Source of the DNA: Pseudomonas sp. ML96
GTDB lineage: Bacteria; Pseudomonadota; Gammaproteobacteria; Pseudomonadales; Pseudomonadaceae
NCBI RefSeq assembly: GCF_000761545.1
Contig: NZ_JPMY01000002.1
Span: forward strand, 124,001-188,000
Length of the DNA stretch: 64,000 nucleotides
Direction of reading: 5' to 3'
Below are positions 26,694 to 37,561 of the stretch, one piece after another. The notes beneath the pieces were generated by a model. It was not told where the DNA came from and did no database searches. It saw only the letters and a program-made list of their open reading frames with translations. The position numbers were made by a program, and so were the translations under genes. Within the stretch, counting starts at the first letter, position 1. Each line of letters begins with the position of its first letter.

Positions 26694-27890
26694 ATGAACC
26701 AAGCCAAACCCCTCGCCGGTCTGAAAGTGGTCGAGCTCGGCACCCTGATCGCCGGTCCATTCGCCTCGCGCATCTGCGCCGAGTTCGGTGCCGAGGTGAT
26801 CAAGGTGGAGTCACCGGATGGCGGCGACCCGCTGCGCAAGTGGCGCAAGCTGTACGAGGGCACTTCGCTGTGGTGGTTCGTGCAGGCGCGCAACAAGCGC
26901 TCGATCACCCTCAACCTCAAGCATGAGGAAGGTCGCGAGGTGCTGAAGAAGCTGCTCGCCGAGGCGGACATCCTGATCGAGAACTTTCGTCCCGGCGTGC
27001 TGGAGAAGCTTGGCCTGGGCTGGGACGTGCTGCATGCACTCAACCCGAAGCTGGTGATGGTGCGCCTGTCCGGCTTCGGCCAGAGCGGGCCGCTGAAGGA
27101 CCAGCCGGGATTTGGCGCGGTGGGCGAATCCATGGGTGGATTGCGCTATATCACCGGCTTCGAGGATCGTCCGCCGGTGCGCACCGGCATCAGCATCGGC
27201 GACTCCATCGCCGCGCTGTGGGGCGTGATCGGCGCCTTGATGGCGCTGCGGCACCGCGAGGTCAACGGCGGTCAGGGCCAGGTGGTGGACGTGGCGCTGT
27301 ACGAAGCGATCTTCGCCATGATGGAGTCGATGGTGCCGGAGTTCGACGTGTTCGGTTTCATCCGCGAGCGCACCGGCAACATCATGCCTGGCATCACTCC
27401 CTCCTCCATTCACACCTGCGCCGACGGCAAACATATCCAGATCGGCGCCAATGGCGATGCGATTTTCCAGCGCTTCATGCGCGCCATCGACCGAGCCGAT
27501 CTGGCCGATGACCCGGCGCTGGCCGACAACGCCGGCCGCGACACCCGCCGCGACGAACTCTACGGCGTGATCGACCGCTGGGCCGCCAGTCTGCCACTCA
27601 GCGAAGTTGAAGCCGTGCTGGTGCGCGCCGAGGTGCCGGCCAGCCGCATCTACTCCGCCGAGGACATGTTCGCCGACCCGCAATTCCTCGCCCGCGAAAT
27701 GTTCCTCAGCGCCAAGCTGCCGGACGGCAAGCCATTCAAGATGCCGGGGATAGTGCCCAAGCTGTCCGAGACGCCCGGCGGCGTGGAATGGACGGGGCCG
27801 CAGCTGGGTGAACACAACGCCCAGGTGCTGAGCGAGCTGGGCTACAGCGCCGAGCGTATCGCCGAGTTGAAGGCCGGCGGCGCCATCTGA
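26694..27890 (+). CDS. CaiB/BaiF-family CoA transferase (class III)
   Basis: 398 residues from the ATG at 26694. Typical of class III CoA transferases: an N-terminal LAGLKVVELGTLIAGPFASRICAEFGAEVIKVE, RNKRSITLNLK, a catalytic Asp expected at D170 in SIGDSIAALWG, and GGQGQVVDVALYEA. The family moves CoA between a CoA thioester and a free carboxylic acid (often dicarboxylates or carnitine-type acids). It lies directly upstream of dauB, 93 bp apart, but the gap has its own palindromic operator, so it is probably a separate unit. The acid substrate cannot be named. Confidence 0.88.
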   Translation: MNQAKPLAGLKVVELGTLIAGPFASRICAEFGAEVIKVESPDGGDPLRKWRKLYEGTSLWWFVQARNKRSITLNLKHEEGREVLKKLLAEADILIENFRPGVLEKLGLGWDVLHALNPKLVMVRLSGFGQSGPLKDQPGFGAVGESMGGLRYITGFEDRPPVRTGISIGDSIAALWGVIGALMALRHREVNGGQGQVVDVALYEAIFAMMESMVPEFDVFGFIRERTGNIMPGITPSSIHTCADGKHIQIGANGDAIFQRFMRAIDRADLADDPALADNAGRDTRRDELYGVIDRWAASLPLSEVEAVLVRAEVPASRIYSAEDMFADPQFLAREMFLSAKLPDGKPFKMPGIVPKLSETPGGVEWTGPQLGEHNAQVLSELGYSAERIAELKAGGAI

Positions 27891-27942
27891 AGCGACACCC
27901 GCGTTCATCCAGGCGCCAGTGCGGTTGCCGAAATAAACATTA

Positions 27943-27957
27943 AAGTCCAACATGGAC
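27943..27957 (+). promoter_or_regulatory. Palindromic operator upstream of dauB (DauR candidate site)
   Basis: AAGTCCA, ACA, TGGAC: an inverted repeat in an AT-rich stretch 26 bases before the dauB start codon. The same half sites with 3-base spacing (AAGTCCA-TAC-TGGACTT) lie at 33964-33980 upstream of the binding-protein gene. Binding by DauR is my inference. Confidence 0.6.
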
Positions 27958-27983
27958 AAAATAGTTTAAATCGGAGCCTCGCC

Positions 27984-30046
<2,063 letters not shown>

Positions 30047-30065
30047 GTTTGCGGCACACTCGCAG

Positions 30066-30083
30066 CGCCCCGCTCGGGGCGCT
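30066..30083 (+). other. Hairpin between dauA and dauR
   Basis: GCGCCCC and GGGGCGC around a short loop form a 7-bp stem in the 53-bp gap, upstream of the CGGAG RBS of dauR. Without a T-run it may only reduce or shape read-through to the regulator. Confidence 0.5.
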
Positions 30084-30099
30084 CAACCGGAGTTACTGC

Positions 30100-30720
30100 A
30101 TGCCCGCCGCCGACCTCGACAACTTCCGCGCCATCGCCGATGCCGTCGCCACCCTGTTCTTCCCGCATGTCGAGGTGGTGCTGCACGACCTGCGCACGCA
30201 GAAGATCGACCACATCGCCAACAACATCTCCAAACGCGCAGTCGGCGACGATGCAGCACTGGAGGACATGCTCGATGGCGACAACGGCGAGCGCAATATC
30301 GGCCCCTACGAGAAGCTCAACTGGGACGGGCAGAAGATCCGCTCGGTCAGCACCGTGTTGCGCGATGCCGATGGCACGCCAATCGCCGTGCTGTGCCTGA
30401 ACTTCAACATTTCCATGCTGGAGAGCGCCAAGCAGGCACTCGACCTGCTGCTCTCGGCGAGCAAGGTGATTCCGCAGCCCGATGCCCTGTTCCGCGACGA
30501 CTGGCAGGAGCGCATCAACACCTTCCTGCACGCCTGGCTACAGCAGCGCCAGCTCGGCCTCAACCTGCTGACCCGCGAACACAAGCGCGAGCTGGTCGAG
30601 GCTCTGCACGCCGAGGGCGCGTTCAAGGGCAAGAGTGCGGCGAACTACATCGCCAACGTGCTGAACATGGGCCGCGCCACGGTGTACAAGCACCTCAAGG
30701 AGATCAAGGGCGAGGCGTAG
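30100..30720 (+). CDS. dauR: YheO-like PAS/HTH transcriptional regulator DauR
   Basis: 206 residues. The N-terminal YheO-type PAS domain (about 5-120) includes PHVEVVLHDLRTQKIDHIANNISKR and YEKLNWDGQKIRSVSTVLRD. The C-terminal DUF2087-like/HTH part (about 155-205) ends in SAANYIANVLNMGRATVYKHLKEIKG, a clear helix-turn-helix. DauR represses the dau operon in P. aeruginosa and is relieved by arginine. It is downstream of dauA with its own RBS and a hairpin between. Its last 17 bases overlap the end of the convergent binding-protein gene. Confidence 0.9.
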   Translation: MPAADLDNFRAIADAVATLFFPHVEVVLHDLRTQKIDHIANNISKRAVGDDAALEDMLDGDNGERNIGPYEKLNWDGQKIRSVSTVLRDADGTPIAVLCLNFNISMLESAKQALDLLLSASKVIPQPDALFRDDWQERINTFLHAWLQQRQLGLNLLTREHKRELVEALHAEGAFKGKSAANYIANVLNMGRATVYKHLKEIKGEA

Positions 30721-31612
30721 CCCGCCCTTCCGGCCGCGAATAGGCCTGGAACAGCTGACGCACCTGCGCGCTCGGTTCGCCAAAGTAGCGCCGGTACAGC
30801 CATTCGATCTCGCCGCTGCGGTAGATCAGGCTCAGCTCACGGTCCACCAGGAGGCGCAGGTCATCGTCGCCGCGGCGCATGACCAGCCCCACCGGCTCCA
30901 GCTCGAACGAGCGCTCCAGCACCTGCAGCTCTTGCGCGTGATCATTAAGCGCCGCGCGGTTCTGCAGCACCACCTTGTCGGCGAAGAAGGCATCGGCGCC
31001 GCCGCTGGCCACCTGCTCGACACCCTCGTCCAAACCCTGCACCGGCACCACGGTGGCCAGCACGCCGAACAGGCGCAGCTTGTGGCGCACCCAGTCCTCG
31101 GCGGTACTGCCCTCGATCACCGCGAAACGCTGCGGGCTCAGCCCGCGATTGATGGTGGCGCGCCATTGCGGCCCGGTATGCGCGGCCTTGCCATTGAGCA
31201 CCGCCAGCAGGCTCGGCGAAGCATCGGCGCGCACCAGCACGCCGCGCCCGGCCGGGTAGATGGGTAATGAGAAGCTCACCCACTGGCGCCGCTCCAGGGT
31301 CTCCACCAGGGCGCTGCACATCAGGTCCACCTCGCCGCGCTGCAGCGCCGGCAGGATCTCCTGGCCCTGCAGCGCGCGGTAGCGCACCTGCAGCTGGGCC
31401 ATGCCCGGCTCGCGGCGCAAGCGCTCGGTGACGCGCCGACATAGCTCGATGGAATAGCCCTGCGGCTCTCCCTCGGCGCTCGCAGAGAACGGCGCCATGT
31501 TCGGCATGTAGCCCAAGGTGATGCTCTGGCTGGCGCGAATCTGCTCCAGGGTCTGCGCCGCCAGCGGCTGAGCCAGCAGCAGGCATGCCAGCATCCAGGT
31601 CAGTCGCCTCAT
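30704..31612 (-). CDS. Periplasmic solute-binding protein (PBP2, amino-acid type)
   Basis: 302 residues with a signal peptide (MRRLTWMLACLLLAQPLAAQ, cleavage near 19). Bacterial SBP family 3 pattern: ITLGYMPNMAPFSASAEGEPQGYSIELCRRV, then LPALQRGEVDLMCSALVETLERRQWVSFSLPIYPAG. The C-terminus is Arg/Pro-rich. It follows the PotE-like antiporter with ATGA overlap and ends inside dauR, 17 bases overlapped tail to tail. It may serve an ABC importer encoded elsewhere or act as a sensor; the ligand is probably a basic amino acid, judged by context only. Confidence 0.85.
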   Translation of the reverse strand: MRRLTWMLACLLLAQPLAAQTLEQIRASQSITLGYMPNMAPFSASAEGEPQGYSIELCRRVTERLRREPGMAQLQVRYRALQGQEILPALQRGEVDLMCSALVETLERRQWVSFSLPIYPAGRGVLVRADASPSLLAVLNGKAAHTGPQWRATINRGLSPQRFAVIEGSTAEDWVRHKLRLFGVLATVVPVQGLDEGVEQVASGGADAFFADKVVLQNRAALNDHAQELQVLERSFELEPVGLVMRRGDDDLRLLVDRELSLIYRSGEIEWLYRRYFGEPSAQVRQLFQAYSRPEGRATPRP

Positions 31613-32943
31613 GCTGCGTCCCCCTTCTGCGTGGTGCGCTGTTCCAATAGACGGTCGGCGATGTAGCCGAACAGCAGGTAGCCCACGGCGGTGACGATCA
31701 TGCCGCCGAACACCGCTTCGGTGCCCGAGGCGTACAGGGCATAGAAGCTGTAGGCCATGGCCACCGCCAGGACCAGCATGTTGCGGTACTCCACCGACTT
31801 CGCCACACCGGCCTTCTGCATGATGATCAGCAGGCCCGAAAGCGCGGTGATGTAGGGGATCACGTTGGTCACCGCCGCCAGGTTGACCAGCTTGCCGAAC
31901 TGCTCGGAGGCGTTGGGCGAGATGGTCGACAGCGCCATGCCGGACTGCAGCACGGCGTTGGCGATCAACCCGGCGATGGGCGCACCGAGCAGGGTCACGC
32001 GTGCGTAGAAGCGCGGGAACAGATGCTGATCGGCAGTGACCTTGGCGGTCTGCGCCAGGGTGAACTGCCAGCCCAGCAGCGAGCCGACGCAGGCCATCAC
32101 CGCCAGGGCCATGATGATGTTGCCGACCCAGCCGTTGAACATCTGCGCATAGACCAGGGCGAAGGGCGCGCTGGAGTTGGCCAGCTCGGCGTTGGGCACG
32201 ATGCCCATGATCACCGAGGTGGACAGGATGTAGATCACCGCCGCGCCCAGGGTGCCGAGCAGACAGGCCAGCGGCACGTTGCGCTGCGGGTTCTCCACGG
32301 CGTCGGAGTTCTGCGCCGCCGACTCCATGCCGAGGAAGGCCCAGAGGGTCAGCGGGATGCTCTGCGCGATGGCCGAGTTGACGGATATCTCATGCGGATT
32401 CCAGGCCTGGCGGAAGACCTCGGTGTCGAACCAGAACCAGCCGATCAGCGACAAGCCGGCCACCGGGATGATCACCCCCCACACCGTCACCGCGCCGATC
32501 CGCCCGGTGACCTTGGGTCCCCCGAAATTGGCCAGCGAGGTAATCCAGATCAGCCCCACTGCGCCGATGAACAGCGGAATGGCGCCGCTGCCGAGCCAGG
32601 GGAAGAAGGGCGTGAGATAGCCCACCGCGGAGATGGCGATGGCCACGTTGCCGATGGCCAGCGACAGGAAGTACAGGTAGGAGCAGAGGAAGAACGCCGA
32701 CTTGCCGTGCGCCTCCTCGGTGTAGGCCGACATGCCGCCGGGGCGCGTGCAGTAGATGCCGCACTGGGCGAAGCAGTAGGCGATGGCCATCGAGCCCACC
32801 GCAGTGATCACCCAGGACAGCAGCGATACCGCGCCCAACTGGGCCATGCTCGACGGCAGCATGATGATGCCCGAGCCCATCATGTTCACCGCCACCAGGG
32901 TGGTCAGCCCGGTGAGTCCCATCTTCTTGCCGGCCGCAGCCAT
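31609..32943 (-). CDS. APC-family amino acid/polyamine antiporter, PotE-like
   Basis: 444 residues from the ATG with a GGGAGGGAG RBS (an upstream in-frame ATG at 32976 is less likely). About twelve TM segments. The N-terminus KMGLTGLTTLVAVNMMGSGIIMLP is the substrate-binding helix of the basic amino acid/polyamine antiporter group, close in style and length to the putrescine-ornithine antiporter PotE. It likely exchanges arginine, ornithine, agmatine or putrescine. It lies between two solute-binding protein genes on the same strand, with a terminator (33012-33037) ahead of it. Confidence 0.88.
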   Translation of the reverse strand: MAAAGKKMGLTGLTTLVAVNMMGSGIIMLPSSMAQLGAVSLLSWVITAVGSMAIAYCFAQCGIYCTRPGGMSAYTEEAHGKSAFFLCSYLYFLSLAIGNVAIAISAVGYLTPFFPWLGSGAIPLFIGAVGLIWITSLANFGGPKVTGRIGAVTVWGVIIPVAGLSLIGWFWFDTEVFRQAWNPHEISVNSAIAQSIPLTLWAFLGMESAAQNSDAVENPQRNVPLACLLGTLGAAVIYILSTSVIMGIVPNAELANSSAPFALVYAQMFNGWVGNIIMALAVMACVGSLLGWQFTLAQTAKVTADQHLFPRFYARVTLLGAPIAGLIANAVLQSGMALSTISPNASEQFGKLVNLAAVTNVIPYITALSGLLIIMQKAGVAKSVEYRNMLVLAVAMAYSFYALYASGTEAVFGGMIVTAVGYLLFGYIADRLLEQRTTQKGDAA

Positions 32944-33011
32944 ACCACTCCCTCCCCCAAGGCAACGTATCTGCATACTAGGAGAGGTTGCCCGGGCTCG
33001 CCTGCCGGGCA

Positions 33012-33037
33012 GAAAAAAGCCACGCAGTGCGCGGCTT
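33012..33037 (-). terminator. Rho-independent terminator of the binding-protein gene
   Basis: On the minus strand AAGCCGCGC, ACT, GCGTGGCTT form a stem with one imperfect pair, followed by TTTT and CT. It sits 16 bases past the stop of the arginine-type binding protein, leaving read-through or a separate promoter for the antiporter. Confidence 0.85.
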
Positions 33038-33053
33038 CTTCGCGGCGAGGTGA

Positions 33054-33830
33054 TTACTCGCCGTAGATATCGAAGCTGAAGTACTTGCCCTGGATCTTCT
33101 GGTACTCGCCGTTGGCGCGCAGCGCCAGGATGGCGGCGTTGAGCTTGTCCAGCAGTACCTTGTCGCCCTTGCGCACGGCGATGCCGGCACCCTCGCCGAA
33201 GTAGGCTGGGTCGGTGAAGGCCGGGCCGACAAAGGCGAAGCCCTTGCCCTGCTCGGTCTTGAGGAAGCCCTCGTCGACCGGGATGGCGTCAGCCAGGGTG
33301 CCGTCGAGGCGGCCGGAAACCAGGTCCAGGTAGATCTCGTTCTGCGAGCTGTAGCGCACCACTTCCACGCCCTTGGGCGCCAGCACCTCGGTGGCGAAAC
33401 GGTCGGTGGTGGTGGCGCGCTGCACGGCGATGCGCTTGCCCTTGAGGCTGGAGAAATCGTCGCTGACCTGGGCGCCTTGCTTCATCGTCAGGCGCGCCGG
33501 GCTGTAGTAGTACTTGCCGGTGAAGTCCACCGACTTGCGGCGCTCGTCGGTGATGGTCATCGACGACAGCACCGCGTCCACCTTCTTCACCTTGAGCGAG
33601 GGAATCAGACCGTCGAACTCCTGCTCCACCCATTGGCACTGCACCTTCATTTCGGCGCACAGGGCGTTGCCGATATCCACGTCGAAGCCGGCGATGGAGC
33701 CATCGGCCTGCTTGAAGGCAAACGGTGGATAAGCGGCCTCGATGCCCAGGCGCAGCGGCTTGTCGGCGGCGAACAGGCTGGACGCCATCAGGCTCAGGGC
33801 AAGACCGCCCAGCAGTGCGATTTTCTTCAT
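33054..33830 (-). CDS. Basic amino acid (arginine/ornithine/lysine-type) binding protein
   Basis: 258 residues from the ATG giving a good signal peptide ([22 protein letters not shown], cleavage near 22). Family 3 SBP of the ArgT/HisJ group: [36 protein letters not shown], then [29 protein letters not shown]. In P. aeruginosa a similar binding-protein gene (PA3865) lies next to dauR. The candidate DauR operator is 134 bases upstream of the start, so it is probably co-regulated with dauBA. The cognate permease genes are not in the window. Confidence 0.9.
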   Translation of the reverse strand: MKKIALLGGLALSLMASSLFAADKPLRLGIEAAYPPFAFKQADGSIAGFDVDIGNALCAEMKVQCQWVEQEFDGLIPSLKVKKVDAVLSSMTITDERRKSVDFTGKYYYSPARLTMKQGAQVSDDFSSLKGKRIAVQRATTTDRFATEVLAPKGVEVVRYSSQNEIYLDLVSGRLDGTLADAIPVDEGFLKTEQGKGFAFVGPAFTDPAYFGEGAGIAVRKGDKVLLDKLNAAILALRANGEYQKIQGKYFSFDIYGE

Positions 33831-33963
33831 GGTGTGACTCCCAGGTGCGCCCACTCTGGATGCTGGTGGGCTGGTTATCGGCAGAAGCGAGAAGCACCGG
33901 CGCGAACCGACGATGGAGCTCGGCGCGCGCCTGGCAGGGTTGACGACACTAATTTGTACTTAT

Positions 33964-33980
33964 AAGTCCATACTGGACTT
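33964..33980 (-). promoter_or_regulatory. Perfect palindrome upstream of the binding-protein gene (DauR candidate site)
   Basis: AAGTCCA-TAC-TGGACTT is a perfect 7-3-7 inverted repeat in AT-rich DNA. It repeats the half sites found before dauB at 27943. The remaining sequence of the 338-bp gap (33831-34168) shows no other gene or strong structure. Confidence 0.65.
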
Positions 33981-34168
33981 TAACGTACATATCGTCAATC
34001 TCCCCCGCACCTGCTCGATGAGTGACCGCCTGGAAGAAAGAGTGCAGCCGACGACAGCGCTCGACATATCCGCGCGCCTGCGCCATTGAACACCCAGCCT
34101 TGCCCTGGATCAGCCCGCCCTGCGACGAACGCGTCTACCCTGAAGAAAACAAAGCGGAGAACGACTGG

Positions 34169-34342
34169 ATGGATGCCATTCACATCATGCTGGTGCTACT
34201 GATCGCCGGTTTCCTGCTGCTGGGCTTCGGTTTCAACTACCGCGAACACGAATGGGGCATACGCCTGATGGGCGCCGGCGTGCTGGTCACCCTGATGCCG
34301 ATCGTCTTTCGTGTTTACCAGGCGCTGCAGCTGCCGGCCTGA
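34169..34342 (+). CDS. Small two-helix membrane protein
   Basis: 57 residues from an ATG with GGAGA upstream. Two hydrophobic helices (about 4-20, IHIMLVLLIAGFLLLGFGF, and 32-50, LMGAGVLVTLMPIVFRVYQAL) are joined by a short charged loop (NYREHEWG). It is transcribed away from the binding-protein gene and ends 16 bp from the convergent moaE. Small membrane proteins of this pattern are common in pseudomonads and mostly uncharacterised. I cannot give a function; the hydrophobic pattern and RBS support it being real. Confidence 0.7.
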   Translation: MDAIHIMLVLLIAGFLLLGFGFNYREHEWGIRLMGAGVLVTLMPIVFRVYQALQLPA

Positions 34343-34358
34343 GTGACCGCAGGGCGAC

Positions 34359-34811
34359 TTAGCCGCGCCAACGCTCCACGGCGGCCTGGTCGCTGGCGCG
34401 GCCTTCGACCCAGCGCGGGCCGTCCGGCGTGTCTTCCTTCTTCCAGAAAGGCGCGCGGGTCTTCAGGTAGTCCATGATGAAGTTGCAGGCGTCGAACGCC
34501 GCCTGGCGATGGGCGCTGGCAGTGCCGACGAAGACGATCGGCTCACCCGGCTGCAGGGCGCCGACCCGGTGCAACACCTCCACGCGCAGCAGCGGCCAGC
34601 GCTGCTCGGCCTCGGTGACGATCTTCTCCAGGGCCTTCTCGGTCATGCCCGGATAGTGCTCGAGGAACATGCCGCGCACGTCCTGGCCGTCGTTGTAGTC
34701 GCGCACATAGCCGACGAAGCTGGCCACCGCGCCGATGCCCAGGTTGGCGGCATGCAGCGCATTGACCTCGACACCCGGATCGAAGGCTTCGACCTGCACC
34801 CGGACGCTCAT
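34359..34811 (-). CDS. moaE: Molybdopterin synthase catalytic subunit MoaE
   Basis: 150 residues. MoaE signatures: GAVASFVGYVRD, MFLEHYPGMTEKALEKI, LHRVGALQPGEPIVFVGTASAHRQAAFDAC and LKTRAPFWKKE; this last contains the catalytic Lys pair. MoaE uses the MoaD thiocarboxylate to insert sulphur into precursor Z (cPMP), making molybdopterin. The start at 34811 follows the MoaD stop by one base, so moaC-moaD-moaE form a tight operon. Confidence 0.96.
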   Translation of the reverse strand: MSVRVQVEAFDPGVEVNALHAANLGIGAVASFVGYVRDYNDGQDVRGMFLEHYPGMTEKALEKIVTEAEQRWPLLRVEVLHRVGALQPGEPIVFVGTASAHRQAAFDACNFIMDYLKTRAPFWKKEDTPDGPRWVEGRASDQAAVERWRG

Positions 34812-34812
34812 C

Positions 34813-35058
34813 TCAACCCCCCGTGACTGTGGGGAAGAACGCCACCTCGTCGCCATCGGCGAGTTCGGTGTCCAGGCTGCACAGCTCCTGGTTGCGTGCG
34901 CACATCAGGTTCTGTTCGGCCAGCACCTGCCACACGCCGCCACGGCTGAGCAGATGCTCGCGCAGCTGTTCGAGATTGCCCAACGCGGCGCGCTGCAGCT
35001 GCTCGCCGTCGATGCCCAGCACCTCACGGTAACGGGCGAAATACTGTACGCGGATCAT
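34813..35058 (-). CDS. moaD: Molybdopterin synthase sulphur carrier subunit MoaD
   Basis: 81 residues with the ubiquitin-like fold pattern and the C-terminal GG (FFPTVTGG) that is adenylated and thiocarboxylated by MoeB. It donates sulphur in the MoaE reaction. The start overlaps the moaC stop (ATGA), and moaE begins one base after its stop. Confidence 0.95.
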   Translation of the reverse strand: MIRVQYFARYREVLGIDGEQLQRAALGNLEQLREHLLSRGGVWQVLAEQNLMCARNQELCSLDTELADGDEVAFFPTVTGG

Positions 35059-35546
35059 GTCAGGCGCCCCACCTCGTGCGAGTCCAGGCGATAGTCACCA
35101 CTCTTGCCGCCTGACTTCTCCAGCAGGCGCACGGCCTCGATGACGATGCCGCGGTCCACCGCCTTACACATGTCGTAGATGGTCAGCGCGGCAACGCTGG
35201 CGGCAGTCAGCGCCTCCATCTCCACACCGGTCTGTCCGGCCAGCTTGCAACGGGCCTGGATGCGCACGCAGTCGATGCCCTCGGCCTCCAGCTCGATCTT
35301 GACGCTGGTCAGCAGCAGCGGATGGCACAGCGGGATCAGTTCGTGGGTCTTCTTCGCCGCCTGGATGCCGGCGATGCGCGCCACGGCGAACACGTCGCCC
35401 TTGGGGTGGCTACCGTCGGCAATCATCGCCAGGGTCGCCGGCAGCATGCGCACGCGGGCTTCGGCCACGGCCTCGCGGGAGGTCACCGCCTTGTCGGTGA
35501 CGTCCACCATGTTGGCGCGACCGTGGGAATCGAGATGAGTCAGCAC
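35055..35546 (-). CDS. moaC: Cyclic pyranopterin monophosphate synthase MoaC
   Basis: 163 residues, starting at GTG (35546) with GAGGAG 8 bases upstream; the homology start [26 protein letters not shown] matches Pseudomonas MoaC. Catalytic residues lie in [13 protein letters not shown] and [23 protein letters not shown] (active-site Lys/Asp). With MoaA it turns GTP into cPMP, the first step of molybdenum cofactor synthesis. First gene of moaCDE. Confidence 0.95.
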   Translation of the reverse strand: MLTHLDSHGRANMVDVTDKAVTSREAVAEARVRMLPATLAMIADGSHPKGDVFAVARIAGIQAAKKTHELIPLCHPLLLTSVKIELEAEGIDCVRIQARCKLAGQTGVEMEALTAASVAALTIYDMCKAVDRGIVIEAVRLLEKSGGKSGDYRLDSHEVGRLT

Positions 35547-35654
35547 TGCAAAATCTCCTCGGCGGTGCCGCACGCACGGCACCCGTCGAGGCGATTGTAT
35601 ACAACTTATCGAGTGGTTGGTCAGCGGGCGGCCGTAGCCGCCCGCCGAGTGGCA

Positions 35655-37046
35655 TCACATGTGCGCTTCAGCGTACTCGGCCAGCACCGAGCGCGGCACG
35701 CCCTGCAGGGTCACGTGCACGCCATGGGGGAAGTCCTTGAAGCGCTCGGTGAGGTAGGTCAGGCCCGAGCTGGTGGCGGACAGGTAGGGAGTGTCGATCT
35801 GCGCCAGGTTGCCCAGGCAGATCACCTTCGAACCGTTGCCCGCACGGGTGATGATGGTTTTCATCTGGTGCGGGGTGAGGTTCTGGCATTCATCGATCAG
35901 GATCAGGCTCTGCTGGAAGCTGCGACCGCGAATGTAGTTGAGCGATTTGAACTGCAGCGGCACCTTCTGCAGGATGTAGTCGACACTGCCGTGGGTGCTC
36001 TCGTCATCCGAATGCAGTGCCTCCAGGTTGTCGGTGATGGCGCCGAGCCAGGGCTCCATCTTCTCCGCCTCGGTACCGGGCAGGAAGCCGATGTCCTCGT
36101 CCAGCCCCTGCACGCTGCGCGTGGCGATGATCCTGCGGTAGCGCTTGCTGACCATGGTCTGCTCGATGGCCGCGGCCAGCGCCAGAATGGTCTTGCCCGA
36201 GCCGGCGGCGCCGGACAGGTTGACCAGGTGAATATCCGGATCGAGCAGCGCGTACAGCGCCAGCGCCTGGTAGATGTCCCGCGGGCGCAGGCCCCAGGCC
36301 TCCTGATGCAGCAATGGCTCCTGATGCAGATCGAGGATGGTCAGCGTGCTGCCCTCGATGCCTTTGACCCAGCCGACGAAGCCCTGCTCGTCGACGATGA
36401 ACTCGTTGATGTGCACCGCCGGCAGATTGTCGGTGAGCTGCACTTGGTGCCAGGTGCGGCCGTGGCCCTGGCGCGTCTCGACCTTGCTCACGCGGTCCCA
36501 GAAGGAGCCGGCGAGGTTGTGGTAACCGCGTGACAGCAGGTTGACGTCGTCCACCAACTGGTCGGTGTGGTAGTCCTCGGCGGAGATCCCACAAGCCCGC
36601 GCCTTCAGGCGCATGTTGATGTCCTTGGTCACCAGCACCACGGGCGAGCCGCTGCGCCGGCTCTGCAGTTCCACCAGCTGGTTGATGATCTTGTTGTCGT
36701 TGAGGTGCTCGGGCAGCCAGGTGATGGGCTCCGCGCGCTTGCTCATGAGGATCGACAGGGTGCCCTTGGGCTCGTTCTTGCCACGGCGGATCGGTACGCC
36801 TTGTTCAACCTCCTCGGGAGTAGCCTCGCCCAGCGTCTGGTCGATCAGGCGGATGGCCTGGCGACATTCGGCGGCGACCGTGTGCTTGCCGGTCTTGAGC
36901 TTGTCCAGCTCCTCCAGCACGGTCATGGGGATGGCGACGTGGTGTTCCTGGAAATTCAGCAGCGCGTTGGGATCGTGGATCAGGACGTTGGTGTCGAGGA
37001 CGTAGAGGGTGGGCTGGGTAGAGCGGGTGCGTCCGTGATCATCCAT
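35655..37046 (-). CDS. PhoH-family protein with N-terminal PIN domain (PhoH2 type)
   Basis: 463 residues. The N-terminal PIN ribonuclease domain (about 12-150) has acidic residues in YVLDTNVLIHDP (D18), VLEELDKLK and VTKDINMR. The C-terminal PhoH ATPase (about 255-460) has Walker A GAAGSGKT (279-286) and Walker B LILIDECQN (DECQN 385-389). PhoH2 proteins are ATP-dependent RNA-unwinding/cleaving enzymes, in mycobacteria tied to a toxin-antitoxin setting; no antitoxin gene is seen here. The gap before moaC (35547-35654) contains only the moaC RBS region. Confidence 0.93.
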   Translation of the reverse strand: MDDHGRTRSTQPTLYVLDTNVLIHDPNALLNFQEHHVAIPMTVLEELDKLKTGKHTVAAECRQAIRLIDQTLGEATPEEVEQGVPIRRGKNEPKGTLSILMSKRAEPITWLPEHLNDNKIINQLVELQSRRSGSPVVLVTKDINMRLKARACGISAEDYHTDQLVDDVNLLSRGYHNLAGSFWDRVSKVETRQGHGRTWHQVQLTDNLPAVHINEFIVDEQGFVGWVKGIEGSTLTILDLHQEPLLHQEAWGLRPRDIYQALALYALLDPDIHLVNLSGAAGSGKTILALAAAIEQTMVSKRYRRIIATRSVQGLDEDIGFLPGTEAEKMEPWLGAITDNLEALHSDDESTHGSVDYILQKVPLQFKSLNYIRGRSFQQSLILIDECQNLTPHQMKTIITRAGNGSKVICLGNLAQIDTPYLSATSSGLTYLTERFKDFPHGVHVTLQGVPRSVLAEYAEAHM

Positions 37047-37158
37047 ACTCGGTCACCTTATCGAGGGGCCTGGACGACAGAGCCTCTACAGCTCCATCGC
37101 GGAGAACCGCCCACCTCCCGAACGGAGCGGGATTTCGCGAGCAAAGGTGATGGCCGAG

Positions 37159-37199
37159 GGCCGCCACCTGTGCTGCAGGGTTCGGCGGTCTGCTTTTTT
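37159..37199 (+). terminator. Rho-independent terminator with no known upstream gene
   Basis: GGCCGCC pairs with GGCGGTC (one G-U pair) across 18 bases that can themselves fold, followed by TGC and TTTTTT (37194-37199). It is on the plus strand in the divergent gap between the PhoH gene and the cytochrome gene, where no plus-strand gene lies upstream. It suggests a short plus-strand transcript from about 37047-37160. Confidence 0.55.
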
Positions 37200-37219
37200 A
37201 ATACCCCAATCTGGATGAC

Positions 37220-37256
37220 AGAAAAAAGAACTTTTTCTGCCTCAGAAAGCTTTTTT
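37220..37256 (+). terminator. AT-rich terminator-like hairpin in the PhoH-cytochrome gap
   Basis: AGAAAAAAG pairs with CTTTTTCT, and overlapping TTTCTG pairs with CAGAAA; TTTTTT follows at 37251-37256. It is 20 bases after the GC-rich terminator at 37159, so it may be a tandem backup. The rest of the 515-bp gap (37257-37561) shows no clear structure; it contains the cytochrome promoter region. Confidence 0.5.
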
Positions 37257-37561
37257 ATCGGCTCGACGAATAACGCTTGGCGACACCCGGAAGCGCCGTT
37301 AAAGTCGGAAGTCCTGCCTCCCGGCCACGCTTTTCGCGCAGCGCCAGCAAGCCCCCTTCACCGACACCCACAACGCCCGCCAACCGTGGCCTGCAGCCAT
37401 TGGTCGCCCTATTCTTGCTTGTAGCCTGGGCGCCGCAGCCACACATCTTGCAAAAACGCCTGCGCCGGCCAGCGCAAGCGAGCCGGTAAAATGTCCGCAT
37501 AACCACAAGAACATGCTCAAGCCTGCACCGTGCACGCCGAATATCCGATGAGGAACAGAAC

